Below, in pieces: positions 8,226-15,580 of a DNA stretch of 20,943 bases (the stretch's first letter is position 1; each line of letters starts with the position of its first letter). Below the pieces are notes generated by a model. It saw only the letters and a list, made by a program, of their open reading frames with translations, was not told the origin of the DNA and ran no database searches. A program made the position numbers and the translations under genes. Where the stretch lies: assembly GCF_910585425.1 (NCBI RefSeq), contig NZ_CAJUCP010000083.1, positions 1 to 20,943 of the forward strand, given 5' to 3'. Origin of the DNA: an uncultured Acetatifactor sp. (GTDB lineage: Bacteria > Bacillota > Clostridia > Lachnospirales > Lachnospiraceae).

Positions 8226-8885
8226 ATGGGACTTTTTACCCTGCCGGGTCAGCGGCGGCTGGCGGCCTATCAGGCTGAACTGACCAAGGCGCACTACGCC
8301 GAGGTAGAGAATATGTACAAAGAGATGCGCGGCTGGCGGCACGATTACCGCAACCATCTGCAGACGATGAAAGGCTATGCCGCTCAGGGGGATCTGGAGG
8401 CTGTGCGCCGCTACCTGGACGAACTGGACACCGAGCTGGCCCGCATCAGCCCGATGCTGAAAACCGGCAATCCCATGGCGGACGCCATCCTGGGCAGCAA
8501 GATATCGCTGGCGCGCGCGCAAAGCATCCAGGTGGTGGCCGACGCCAACATCCCCGTCGCCCTCACCACCCCCGAGCTGGATCTGTGCACCATTTTGGGC
8601 AACCTGTTCGACAACGCTATCGAAGCCAGCCTGGCCCTGCCGCCCGATGAGCGGATGATACGGGTATATATGGATATGAAAGGCATGCGGCTGTACATCT
8701 GCTTCACCAATCTCACCGCCGTTGGCAAGCAAAACAAAACGGGCGGACGATTTGCCTCCACCAAGGGCATCGGCCGTGGCCTGGGGCAAAAGAGAATCGA
8801 CGACATCGTCGCGCGGTACGGCGGCTGGGTGGACCGCAACAGCGAGGACGGTGCCTTTGCCACTGAGATTTTGCTGCCGCAGTAG
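8226..8885 (+). CDS. GHKL sensor histidine kinase, short form lacking membrane segments
   Basis: A 219-aa AgrC/LytS-like kinase reduced to its cytoplasmic core. The H-box is RGWRHDYRNHLQTMK with phospho-acceptor H39. The ATP-binding GHKL domain has N-box LGNLFDNAIEAS (N126/N130) and G-box KGIGRGLG (180-187), ending in GAFATEILLP. Family members normally carry one to seven N-terminal transmembrane helices; here only about 20 residues precede the coiled segment and none is hydrophobic enough to span a membrane. GAGG five bases before ATG 8226 supports this start. The same frame is open upstream without a start giving a membrane domain. It is either a soluble variant or a kinase that lost its sensor region. 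It presumably phosphorylates the LytTR regulator. Confidence 0.93.
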   Translation: MGLFTLPGQRRLAAYQAELTKAHYAEVENMYKEMRGWRHDYRNHLQTMKGYAAQGDLEAVRRYLDELDTELARISPMLKTGNPMADAILGSKISLARAQSIQVVADANIPVALTTPELDLCTILGNLFDNAIEASLALPPDERMIRVYMDMKGMRLYICFTNLTAVGKQNKTGGRFASTKGIGRGLGQKRIDDIVARYGGWVDRNSEDGAFATEILLPQ

Positions 8886-8984
8886 ATTTCCGTGCTCCCG
8901 GCAATCCTTCACCGCTCCCCTTCCGGCGGGCCGCTTTTGGGGCGGATATCCTGCCTCGACTGCAAAAAACGGCGGGCTTTTTAC

Positions 8985-9016
8985 CATTCGCCCCTCACAA
9001 AATGTCATTCGTCCCT
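8985..9016 (+). promoter_or_regulatory. Candidate LytTR operator: paired 11-bp direct repeats
   Basis: CATTCGCCCCT (8985-8995) and CATTCGTCCCT (9006-9016) match at 10 of 11 positions and start exactly 21 bp apart. This is the geometry of paired LytTR-domain sites. The second copy ends 28 bp upstream of a -10 box at 9045, where an activator would be expected. Binding by the 7463-8164 regulator is inferred. Confidence 0.6.
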
Positions 9017-9040
9017 AAAATAGCTTAGGGACGTTTTTTT
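9010..9040 (+). terminator. Rho-independent terminator (overlaps the operator)
   Basis: Perfect 8-bp stem CGTCCCTA (9010-9017) / TAGGGACG (9026-9033), 8-nt loop, then seven T residues. It would stop read-through from the kinase gene. The left arm is the second half-site of the operator, so one DNA segment may serve two functions. Confidence 0.7.
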
Positions 9041-9044
9041 GTGG

Positions 9045-9050
9045 TATGCT
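9045..9050 (+). promoter_or_regulatory. Putative -10 of the ABC transporter promoter
   Basis: TATGCT at 9045-9050 has no good -35 at the expected place (9022-9027, AGCTTA), which fits an activator-dependent promoter. The start of translation at 9094 lies about 37 nt beyond the predicted transcription start. Confidence 0.45.
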
Positions 9051-9093
9051 TTATTCACAATTTCAGTTTTTCCGTGAGGAGGTTTATTTTCCA

Positions 9094-11004
9094 ATGAGCG
9101 AGACGACAAAGACAAACGAAGAAAAGGGCCGCCCGCGCTATAACATGTTCCAGAACATCGGCTGGATGTTCCGGCGTGCCGTGCGCACCAGCCGCTGGCT
9201 GCTACCCATGGCCGGGGGGCAGGTGTTCTGCGGGGTGGCGCTGGCGATGCTGGAGCTGTTCTGCGCCCCGGCTGTGCTGCGCCAGGTGGAGGGCGGCCAG
9301 TTAAGCGGCCTACTGACCGTCGTGCTGGCTTTCGGCGGCGGGCTCATGGCCATTGGTGCCCTGCAGCGCTATCTGGACTGCAACGTCCTGTTTGACCGTG
9401 TATTTGTGCGCATCGGCATCATCAATGACCTGACCCGCAAATACTGCACCACCGACTATCTGCACATGGAGCAGCCGGCGTTTACAGCAGCCGCCGACAG
9501 GGCGTACAACATCTGCGGCAGCAACGGCGGACCGGCGGAGGGCATCTGGAACACCCTGGTCGTTCTGCTGACCAAGCTTATCAATTTCACGGTATTCCTG
9601 TTGTTGCTGGTGCGGCTGAACGCAGTGCTGCTGGCGGTGACAGTGACAGGGGCGCTGTTTTCCTATCTGTCGCGGCTGGCCGTGCAGCGCTGGCGCAACC
9701 GTCAGAAAGCACAGGAAGACCGCCTGGTGCATCAACTGTTCTATTTTGAGGAACGCACCAAAGACGCCAGACTGGCCAAGGATGCCCATGTCTTTGGGCT
9801 GGGGGCTTGGCTGACGGAGCTGTACGACGGCGCCATGCGGCTGCTGGACGGGCTCCACGCCCGGCTGCAGGCCCGCTATCTTGCCACCGACATATTTGAC
9901 GAGGTACTGTGCCTGACCCGCAACGGGCTGGCGTACTACTGGCTGCTGCGGCTGGTATTAGCCGGAGAACTGGATGCCGCCGGATTTTTGCTGCTGTTTG
10001 GCGCTGTCAGTGGACTGGGCGACTGGCTGCTGGATTTGTTTTTCCATCTGGAGGATTTGAGCGAAAAAAGCCGCCAGTTGTCCCAGCTGCGGGAGTGGCT
10101 GGATACCCCAGAGGAATACCTGACCGAGGGCGGCGCGCCCATCCCCCGCTCGGCTGACGGACAGTATACCATCCAGCTGCAGGATGTCAGCTTTCGATAT
10201 CCCGGCGCGGAGCATGACACCATCCGCCACCTGGACCTGACCCTGGCCACAGGGGAGAGCCTGGCCATCGTAGGGCTCAACGGCGCGGGCAAAACCACCC
10301 TCATCAAGCTGCTGTGCGGTTTTCTGGATCCCACCGAGGGCGCAGTGCTGCTGAACGGACAGGACATCCGCACATTGAATCGGCGGCAGTATTACGAGCT
10401 GTTTGGCGCCGTCTTTCAAAAGGTGTCAGTGCTGCCCGCCACGGTGGCGGAAAACGTCAGCCAGCAGACGGCAGAGAAAGGTGCCATCGACCGCCACCGG
10501 GTAGCCGACTGCCTGCGCCGCGCCGGACTGGAAAAAACCGTTGCCGCTCTGCCGGACGGCATGGACACTTTTCTGGGGCGGGATGTCTATCTGGAAGCGG
10601 CGCAGCTGTCCGGCGGGCAGGAGCAGCGGCTGATGCTGGCCCGCGCTCTGTACAAGGACGCCCCCATCACAATCCTGGACGAGCCCACTGCCGCCCTGGA
10701 CCCGCTGGCGGAAAGCGATCTATATCAGCGCTTTGGCCAGCTGACGGCCGGGCACAGCGCCGTGTACATCAGTCACCGGCTGGCGTCCACCCGTTTTTGC
10801 GACCGCATCATTTTGCTGGAAGATGGGCATATTGCCGAGTGCGGCACTCACGAGGGACTGCTGGCCGCCAGCGGGCGCTACGCCCAGCTATTTGCGGTGC
10901 AAAGCCGTTATTATAAAGAAAACCCCGTGACTGGCGGCCCGGACGAGACCGCTGTGCAGCATACGGCACCCGGCAGACAAAAGGAGGATACGACCCATGC
11001 GTAA
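9094..11004 (+). CDS. ABC half-transporter (fused membrane and ATPase domains), first of a pair
   Basis: A 636-aa exporter-type half-transporter. An N-terminal six-helix membrane domain covers about residues 25-325, for example LLPMAGGQVFCGVALAMLE and NFTVFLLLLVRLNAVLLAV. The ATPase has Walker A GLNGAGKTT (394-402, K400), signature LSGGQ (505-509), Walker B ILDEP (D529/E530) and H-loop H561, so it looks catalytically competent. The start at 9094 (MSETTK) is preferred over 9046 because GAGGAGG precedes it by 11 nt. Its 3' end holds the AGGAGG RBS of the next gene, with an 8-nt overlap, so the two proteins are probably made in equal amounts and form a heterodimer. Cargo is unknown; no precursor peptide or processing enzyme is seen nearby, and no C39 peptidase domain is present. 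Confidence 0.94.
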   Translation: MSETTKTNEEKGRPRYNMFQNIGWMFRRAVRTSRWLLPMAGGQVFCGVALAMLELFCAPAVLRQVEGGQLSGLLTVVLAFGGGLMAIGALQRYLDCNVLFDRVFVRIGIINDLTRKYCTTDYLHMEQPAFTAAADRAYNICGSNGGPAEGIWNTLVVLLTKLINFTVFLLLLVRLNAVLLAVTVTGALFSYLSRLAVQRWRNRQKAQEDRLVHQLFYFEERTKDARLAKDAHVFGLGAWLTELYDGAMRLLDGLHARLQARYLATDIFDEVLCLTRNGLAYYWLLRLVLAGELDAAGFLLLFGAVSGLGDWLLDLFFHLEDLSEKSRQLSQLREWLDTPEEYLTEGGAPIPRSADGQYTIQLQDVSFRYPGAEHDTIRHLDLTLATGESLAIVGLNGAGKTTLIKLLCGFLDPTEGAVLLNGQDIRTLNRRQYYELFGAVFQKVSVLPATVAENVSQQTAEKGAIDRHRVADCLRRAGLEKTVAALPDGMDTFLGRDVYLEAAQLSGGQEQRLMLARALYKDAPITILDEPTAALDPLAESDLYQRFGQLTAGHSAVYISHRLASTRFCDRIILLEDGHIAECGTHEGLLAASGRYAQLFAVQSRYYKENPVTGGPDETAVQHTAPGRQKEDTTHA

Positions 11005-12886
11005 GACAAAAAAACAGCCATCGGCAGACAAAATACCCTTTGCCGCCGCATGGCGCTTAAATAAAAAAGGACTTGCTTTTTGGTGGCGGCTGTCCCCTCA
11101 GCTGATGACAGCCAACCTGCTGACAGCGCTGTTCGGTGCCATCCGGCCATATGTGGCGCTGTGGTTTTCCGCCCGGCTGCTGGATGAAATCGCCACCGCC
11201 CGCCGCCCCGATATGCTGACTAAGCTGGCGCTGGCCGCGCTCCTGACGGTGTCGGCGCTGGCCGCGGCCCACTGTGTCGCCAGCCGCCAATGCACCCGCT
11301 ATACCGCAAGCGTCAACTGGTTCGGTTTCAAGCGCCGATTCGCCCAAAAGCTGTCCGACATGGACTTTTCCCGTATGGATGCCCCCGCCACCCACGCCCT
11401 GTATGACAACATCATGCAGGCGGACAACTGGCACAGCTGGGGGCTGCGCAACCTGCATTACCGTCTACAGGACGGATTTTCCGGGCTGTTCCGGGTGTTG
11501 GGAGCGTTGGCGCTGTGTGTCAGCCTGTTTGCCAGCCAGGTGACGGCGGCGGGCTGGGGCTGGCTGGACAGTCCCCTGGCCGGGCTGGGGCTGCTGGCGG
11601 CGCTGCTGGGCATCATCCTGCTGGCCCCCTACTGCGCCCGCCGCAGCGCGGCCTACTCCTCCCGCGCCAACGAGGAAGCCACACAGACCAACCGTCTCTT
11701 TGTCGCCTACGGCAACCCGCCCGCCGGCACAGACCGTGCCATGGACATCCGCATCTACCGCCAGCAGGAGTTTCTGCCTGTCAAAATGGAGACCGGCTGC
11801 AAAATGTTCAATTCCCGTACCGGCCTTCTGGCCGCCTACTCCCGCGGGCCCATGGGCGCTTTTGAGGCCCTGAGCGGCGCGGCCTCCTGTAGCTTTACCC
11901 TTGTGGCCTACCTGTTCGTCTGTCTCAAAGCCTGGGCCGGAGCCTTTGGCGTGGGGGCCGTCACCCAGTATGTGGGAGCCATCACCGGCTTTGCCGCCGG
12001 ACTGTCGCAGCTGTTCACCACCGCCGCCAAGCTACAGATCAATCTGCCCTATCTGCAAAAGGCGCTGGATTTTCTGGAGCTTCCCAACGAGATGTACCAG
12101 GGCTCCCTGAATGTGGAGAAGCGCAGCGACCGCAACTATGATGTGGAGTTTCGGGATGTGAGCTTCCGCTACCCCGGAGCCGATGCCTGGGCGCTGCGGC
12201 ACGTCAGCTTCAAGTTCCGCGTGGGACAGCGGCTGGCTGTGGTGGGGGAAAACGGCAGCGGCAAGACTACCTTCATCAAGCTGCTGTGCCGGCTGTACGA
12301 CCCCACTGAGGGCGCCATATTGCTCAATGGCATCGACATCCGCAAATACAACTACGACCAGTACAAGGCCATCTTCTCTGTGGTCTTTCAGGATTTTCAG
12401 CTGCTGGCGCAGCCGCTGGGGCAAAACGTGGCCGCCAACACCCGTGTGGATGCCGCCCGCGCTGTCAACTGCCTGCGCAAGGCCGGGCTGGACAGCGCCT
12501 GGCTGGACAGGCAGCCCCACGGGCTGGACACCTGGCTGTACCGTGTCTTCGAGGAGGATGGGGTGGAGATATCCGGCGGCGAGGCGCAGAAAATCGCCAT
12601 TGCCCGCGCCCTGTACAAGAATGCCCCCTTCATTGTGCTGGATGAGCCTACCGCTGCCTTAGATCCCGTGGCCGAGGCCGAGGTCTATGCCGGATTTGAC
12701 GCCCTGATTGAAGACCGCACGGCCATCTACATCAGCCACAGGCTATCCAGTTGCCGTTTTTGCGACACCATCACCGTGTTTGATGCCGGGCAGATGGTAC
12801 AAAGCGGCACCCACGAAGCACTGGTGGAGGCGGCAGACGGTAAATACGCGCAGATGTGGCAGGCGCAGGCGCAATACTATGTATAG
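10997..12886 (+). CDS. ABC half-transporter, second of a pair
   Basis: A 629-aa partner of the preceding half-transporter. Its membrane domain (about 25-345) includes LGLLAALLGIILLAPYC and ALSGAASCSFTLVAYLFVC. The ATPase carries Walker A GENGSGKTT (417-425, K423), a shortened signature ISGGEAQ (SGGE at 526-529), Walker B IVLDEP (D549/E550) and H-loop H581. Both partners retain the catalytic glutamate, so this is not an obvious one-dead-site heterodimer. AGGAGG sits inside the 3' end of the first gene and the two reading frames overlap by 8 nt. The 12886 stop is followed directly by an inverted-repeat element rather than a T-tailed terminator. Likely exports a peptide or drug-like molecule under control of the upstream regulator; this is inference. 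Confidence 0.94.
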   Translation: MRKTKKQPSADKIPFAAAWRLNKKGLAFWWRLSPQLMTANLLTALFGAIRPYVALWFSARLLDEIATARRPDMLTKLALAALLTVSALAAAHCVASRQCTRYTASVNWFGFKRRFAQKLSDMDFSRMDAPATHALYDNIMQADNWHSWGLRNLHYRLQDGFSGLFRVLGALALCVSLFASQVTAAGWGWLDSPLAGLGLLAALLGIILLAPYCARRSAAYSSRANEEATQTNRLFVAYGNPPAGTDRAMDIRIYRQQEFLPVKMETGCKMFNSRTGLLAAYSRGPMGAFEALSGAASCSFTLVAYLFVCLKAWAGAFGVGAVTQYVGAITGFAAGLSQLFTTAAKLQINLPYLQKALDFLELPNEMYQGSLNVEKRSDRNYDVEFRDVSFRYPGADAWALRHVSFKFRVGQRLAVVGENGSGKTTFIKLLCRLYDPTEGAILLNGIDIRKYNYDQYKAIFSVVFQDFQLLAQPLGQNVAANTRVDAARAVNCLRKAGLDSAWLDRQPHGLDTWLYRVFEEDGVEISGGEAQKIAIARALYKNAPFIVLDEPTAALDPVAEAEVYAGFDALIEDRTAIYISHRLSSCRFCDTITVFDAGQMVQSGTHEALVEAADGKYAQMWQAQAQYYV

Positions 12887-12887
12887 C

Positions 12888-13001
12888 TTATACTGCGTAA
12901 CGATTTCGCTTGCCGTGAAACCAGACTGCATAACGCTGACTGGTTCAATCGCATGCAATCGCATTATTACATCAGGCAGCATTCAGCGTTATGCAGTATA
13001 A
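12888..13001. repeat. Nested inverted-repeat element (MITE/REP-like)
   Basis: Outer arms 12888-12902 and 12987-13001 pair at 14 of 15 positions. Inner arms 12925-12939 and 12983-12997 pair at 15 of 15. The right arm can therefore pair with either left arm, and the two left arms share ACTGCRTAACG. Between them an 8-bp direct repeat AATCGCAT occurs twice. The 114-bp block separates convergent genes. Confidence 0.65.
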
Positions 13002-13055
13002 CCGGCCCTGGGCGGTCTTCCGCCGGGACATGGACTCAAAGGCTCCCGCCCTGCT

Positions 13056-13079
13056 GTCCAGGATACGGACATCCCGGAC
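13056..13079 (-). other. Hairpin downstream of the SUKH gene
   Basis: GTCCAGGAT (13056-13064) pairs with ATCCCGGAC (13071-13079) over 9 bp, one of them a wobble or mismatch depending on strand, with a 6-nt loop. It lies just past the minus-strand SUKH stop but has no T-run, so it is at most a weak terminator. Confidence 0.3.
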
Positions 13080-13096
13080 AGCGAAGCTCCCGGGCT

Positions 13097-14068
13097 TCAG
13101 ACCGTCCCCCTGCCCAGCTGTTCCCTTACCGCTTTCCCGGCCGTCTCCGACATCCACAGCCCGCCGTTGCGCTTGAAGATGGCGCCCTCTTTCTTCCGGT
13201 TTTTCAGCCAGCCCTCCACAAAGCCCGGGGCATAACCGCCGGTGGAGAAGTCGCCGTCGCAGGTAAGCATGAGGGGATACTCTTTCAGATACGCCTGTTC
13301 CGCCACGCCGGGATGGGCGTTGGTATAAAGCCAGAACTGGATGTCATAGAGCCGATAGGAGTCCTGGTCTGCGTGGAGGGCGAAATATCCTTTTTCCTCC
13401 ACGATCCGAACCGCCAGCGCCCGGATCAGCCCCTCCGCCGTCTCCGGGGCGCCGCTCTGTCCGCAAAGCTGCGCCAGCAGGGGAGAGAAAGCCCCAGTCC
13501 TGACCTTTTCCAGCTCCTCCGCCTTTTCCTCCTCCGGATCCGGCTCGTAGTCCTCCTCGTTCACCAGGCCACGGATGAAGTCCTCGAAGGTGTCCGCCAA
13601 AGGGGTTATCTCATAGTCACATTCCTGGTCTATATGGACTACCTTCGGCTCCCCTTCCGGCCCGCATTCCCGGTAATCCAGGAAGATCATGTCGTGCCCT
13701 GCGCTGGGGCAGTTGCAGATGGCCACGCCGATGTCAGGGTACTCCCACTCCTCGATCATGAACCGGCTGCCCAGCCCGCCGCAAAGGGAGTACGTCTTTT
13801 TCCTGCCGATCCCCATGATGCCGGTGATGGCCACATGATCCTCCGCCCAACTGGTGGGCTCTTCCGTGGGAAAACAGGTGTTCACCGGAATGCCGCCGTT
13901 GTGCCGCTTCATCAGCCAGATATAGGAAGCGGGCAGCTTGTAGCCCAGCTCCTGCTCCACGCTGGCGATCAGTTCGTCGCTGGGAGCCTCCTCGGTATAT
14001 TTCTCTTTCGCATAGCCGCTGTCCTCCCAGAAATCCGTGAAATCAAAGTCCTCGAAATAGTTTGCCAT
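13097..14068 (-). CDS. SUKH (SMI1/KNR4) family protein with extra C-terminal domain
   Basis: A 323-aa protein. A SUKH-1 domain spans about residues 30-170, with the hallmark LGYKLPASYIWLMKRHNGG (41-59), IGRKKTYSL, WEYPDIGVAI, an AGHDMIFLDYRECG strand-turn (123-136) and a TFEDFIRGL end helix (160-168). An acidic EEEDYEPDPEEE-like linker joins it to a second, unrecognised domain of about 130 residues. SUKH proteins are immunity proteins of polymorphic toxin and contact-dependent systems in bacteria; no toxin gene is next to it, so an orphan immunity role is only inferred. ATG 14068 has a strong GGGAGG six bases upstream, so the longer open frame to 14209 is rejected. Confidence 0.88.
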   Translation of the reverse strand: MANYFEDFDFTDFWEDSGYAKEKYTEEAPSDELIASVEQELGYKLPASYIWLMKRHNGGIPVNTCFPTEEPTSWAEDHVAITGIMGIGRKKTYSLCGGLGSRFMIEEWEYPDIGVAICNCPSAGHDMIFLDYRECGPEGEPKVVHIDQECDYEITPLADTFEDFIRGLVNEEDYEPDPEEEKAEELEKVRTGAFSPLLAQLCGQSGAPETAEGLIRALAVRIVEEKGYFALHADQDSYRLYDIQFWLYTNAHPGVAEQAYLKEYPLMLTCDGDFSTGGYAPGFVEGWLKNRKKEGAIFKRNGGLWMSETAGKAVREQLGRGTV

Positions 14069-14276
14069 AGATAACCTCCCGTCTGTTCCTTCTGTATTCT
14101 CTGCCGGAAACGCCCCCACAGCCCCTGTCATCCGCGACACGGCCGAAATCCGCTGGAGCCATGCTGTTCCGGGCATGCTGCTTCGTCCTTTCTTGTCCTG
14201 CACTTCCATTATCTCGCATCTTCCCGGGAAATGGAATATCTTTTATAAATTTTTCGGAATTTCTTCCGGATTGGAA

Positions 14277-14305
14277 TTGTGCGTTCCTGGTAAATGGATT
14301 ATAAT
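14277..14305 (+). promoter_or_regulatory. Probable promoter of the methyltransferase gene
   Basis: A perfect -10 TATAAT (14300-14305) lies 17 bp from a weak -35 TTGTGC (14277-14282). It sits in the 286-bp divergent gap shared with the SUKH gene. That gap also holds a 10-bp palindrome TTCCCGGGAA at 14221-14230 and a possible minus-strand GATAAT for the SUKH gene. Confidence 0.5.
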
Positions 14306-14354
14306 GATACGGATATAGGGGGATTTGGGCAGAATTTGGCTGGGGGAGAGGGTT

Positions 14355-15131
14355 ATGGAAAAAGATGGGCTGCTTTACTATAAGGAATACGAAGCGTTTT
14401 ATGAAATGGCTGAAAAATCCGCTGCCTTTCAGAGGTTTTGCCGCGATGCGTTCGGGCAGGATTTTTCACAGGACGGGTTCAGCGACATTGGGCAGGTGGA
14501 TATGATATTGCCCTATATTCCGGCAAAAGGGGACGTCCATATATTGGATATTGGCTGCGGGAACGGAAAAATGTTGGGATATTTGCAGGAAAAGACAGGG
14601 GCATTTATCCATGGCTTTGACTACTCCAGGGCAGCAATCGCAGCCGCAAGGGCGTCCTTTGCGGAGAGGGCAGATTTTCAGGAGGGGATAATCGGCGGGA
14701 TCGAGTATCCGGAGCATTCTTTTGATATGGTCATATCTATGGATACCATGTACTTTGCCGAAGATATGGGCGCTTTTGTGGCGCAGATCAGGAGATGGCT
14801 GAAGCCGGATGGCATGTTGTTTGTGGGCTATCAGGAGGGGGAGCTGGTTCCCAGGACGTGTGACGGGCATACCACGGAGTTGGCCAAAGCCCTGCAGAAG
14901 AATGAAATGAACTATGAGGTTCGAAATATCACAAAACAGACTTATGAGTTGCTGAAGACGAAAAGGGAAGTCGCCATGGTTCATAAGGCGGAATTTGAAA
15001 GAGAGAAGCATATGGAATGGTTTGATATGTTGATGATGCAGACCATGTGCGCTGAAGAATCCTTTGAGGAATTCGAGAAAACAATGGCAAGGTATATTTA
15101 TACGGCTGGAAAAAATATATGCAGCGATTAA
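14355..15131 (+). CDS. Class I SAM-dependent methyltransferase
   Basis: A 258-aa protein. Motif I is VHILDIGCGNGKML (61-74), which binds S-adenosylmethionine. The acidic residue after strand 2 is D89 (HGFDYS), and the post-motif strand is SFDMVISMDTMYF (122-134), followed by the RRWLKPDGMLFVGY strand (about 143-156). This is the Methyltransf_11/25 type, and the substrate (metabolite, or less likely protein or RNA) is not readable from sequence. ATG 14355 follows GGGGGAGAGG at suitable spacing; the frame extends to a TTG at 14325 but that has no RBS. It appears to be a single-gene unit with its own promoter. Its stop codon lies inside an RNA structure described next. Confidence 0.9.
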   Translation: MEKDGLLYYKEYEAFYEMAEKSAAFQRFCRDAFGQDFSQDGFSDIGQVDMILPYIPAKGDVHILDIGCGNGKMLGYLQEKTGAFIHGFDYSRAAIAAARASFAERADFQEGIIGGIEYPEHSFDMVISMDTMYFAEDMGAFVAQIRRWLKPDGMLFVGYQEGELVPRTCDGHTTELAKALQKNEMNYEVRNITKQTYELLKTKREVAMVHKAEFEREKHMEWFDMLMMQTMCAEESFEEFEKTMARYIYTAGKNICSD

Positions 15132-15204
15132 ATCTTGCCCAAGAACCGGATAAACGGCATGGCTTGCTGTGCTATGTGACTGGCAAGAATTTAATGCCGT
15201 TTAT
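15128..15204 (+). other. Possible H-type pseudoknot / overlapping inverted repeats at the methyltransferase 3' end
   Basis: Stem A pairs 15128-15139 with 15182-15194 (12 bp with one bulged T). Stem B pairs 15150-15160 with 15194-15204 (11 bp, perfect). Order A-left, B-left, A-right, B-right is that of an H-type pseudoknot, the two 3' arms being adjacent. No T-run follows, so it is not a standard terminator. Confidence 0.45.
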
Positions 15205-15234
15205 ATAGGTGCTTTCGGGGAATTTGGGAGTTTT

Positions 15235-15263
15235 TTGTAATTACAGAGATATTTTGTTGTAAT
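15235..15263 (+). promoter_or_regulatory. Probable promoter upstream of the lipoprotein gene
   Basis: -35 TTGTAA (15235-15240), a 17-bp spacer and -10 TGTAAT (15258-15263). It would give an unusually long leader of about 310 nt before the lipoprotein ATG, containing an AAAGGAG at 15297-15303, a 28-codon frame that lacks a normal start, and the 15-bp tandem array. Confidence 0.45.
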
Positions 15264-15440
15264 TTCATTTTCCAAAGTTACCGGAATTTACAAAAGAAAG
15301 GAGATTTTTAATAAATTTTCAAGCATCAGAGGAAGAAATGGTATGGGATGGTTCCAAATGCGGGCGCACTGCAAATAGCACTATAGATACACTGTGATGC
15401 ACTGCAAGTGTATTGCAGATACACTTCGAACATACTATAA

Positions 15441-15537
15441 ACGCATTTATATTATACGCATTTGAATTATACGCATTTGAACTGGACGCATTTGAATTAT
15501 ACACATTTGAATTATACACATTTGAGCTGGACACATT
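15441..15537. repeat. 15-bp tandem repeat, about 6.5 copies
   Basis: Six consecutive 15-bp units of the form ACGCATTTGAATTAT start at 15441, 15456, 15471, 15486, 15501 and 15516, with a half copy at 15531. Every third unit ends CTGG instead of TTAT, so a 45-bp higher-order repeat is present. The first four units begin ACGC and the last three ACAC. The array is 44 bp upstream of the lipoprotein start codon. Confidence 0.92.
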
Positions 15538-15580
15538 ACATCATTTTGCAAACCTGGAATATTCCGGAAAGGAACCGAAA

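Noticed and set aside
9046..9093. Upstream start for the first ABC protein
   Set aside because: It would begin inside the putative -10 box; ATG 9094 has a good RBS and a typical N-terminus.
8885..9094. A precursor peptide gene (bacteriocin-like) before the ABC genes
   Set aside because: No short frame with RBS and leader-type sequence exists; the gap is filled by operator, terminator and promoter.
13097..14209. Longer SUKH start at 14209
   Set aside because: The extra 47 residues have no family character, and ATG 14068 has a strong GGGAGG six bases upstream.
15319..15534. Asn/Ser-rich 71-codon minus-strand frame
   Set aside because: Reads the 15-bp tandem repeat antisense; the start is inside the array and there is no RBS.
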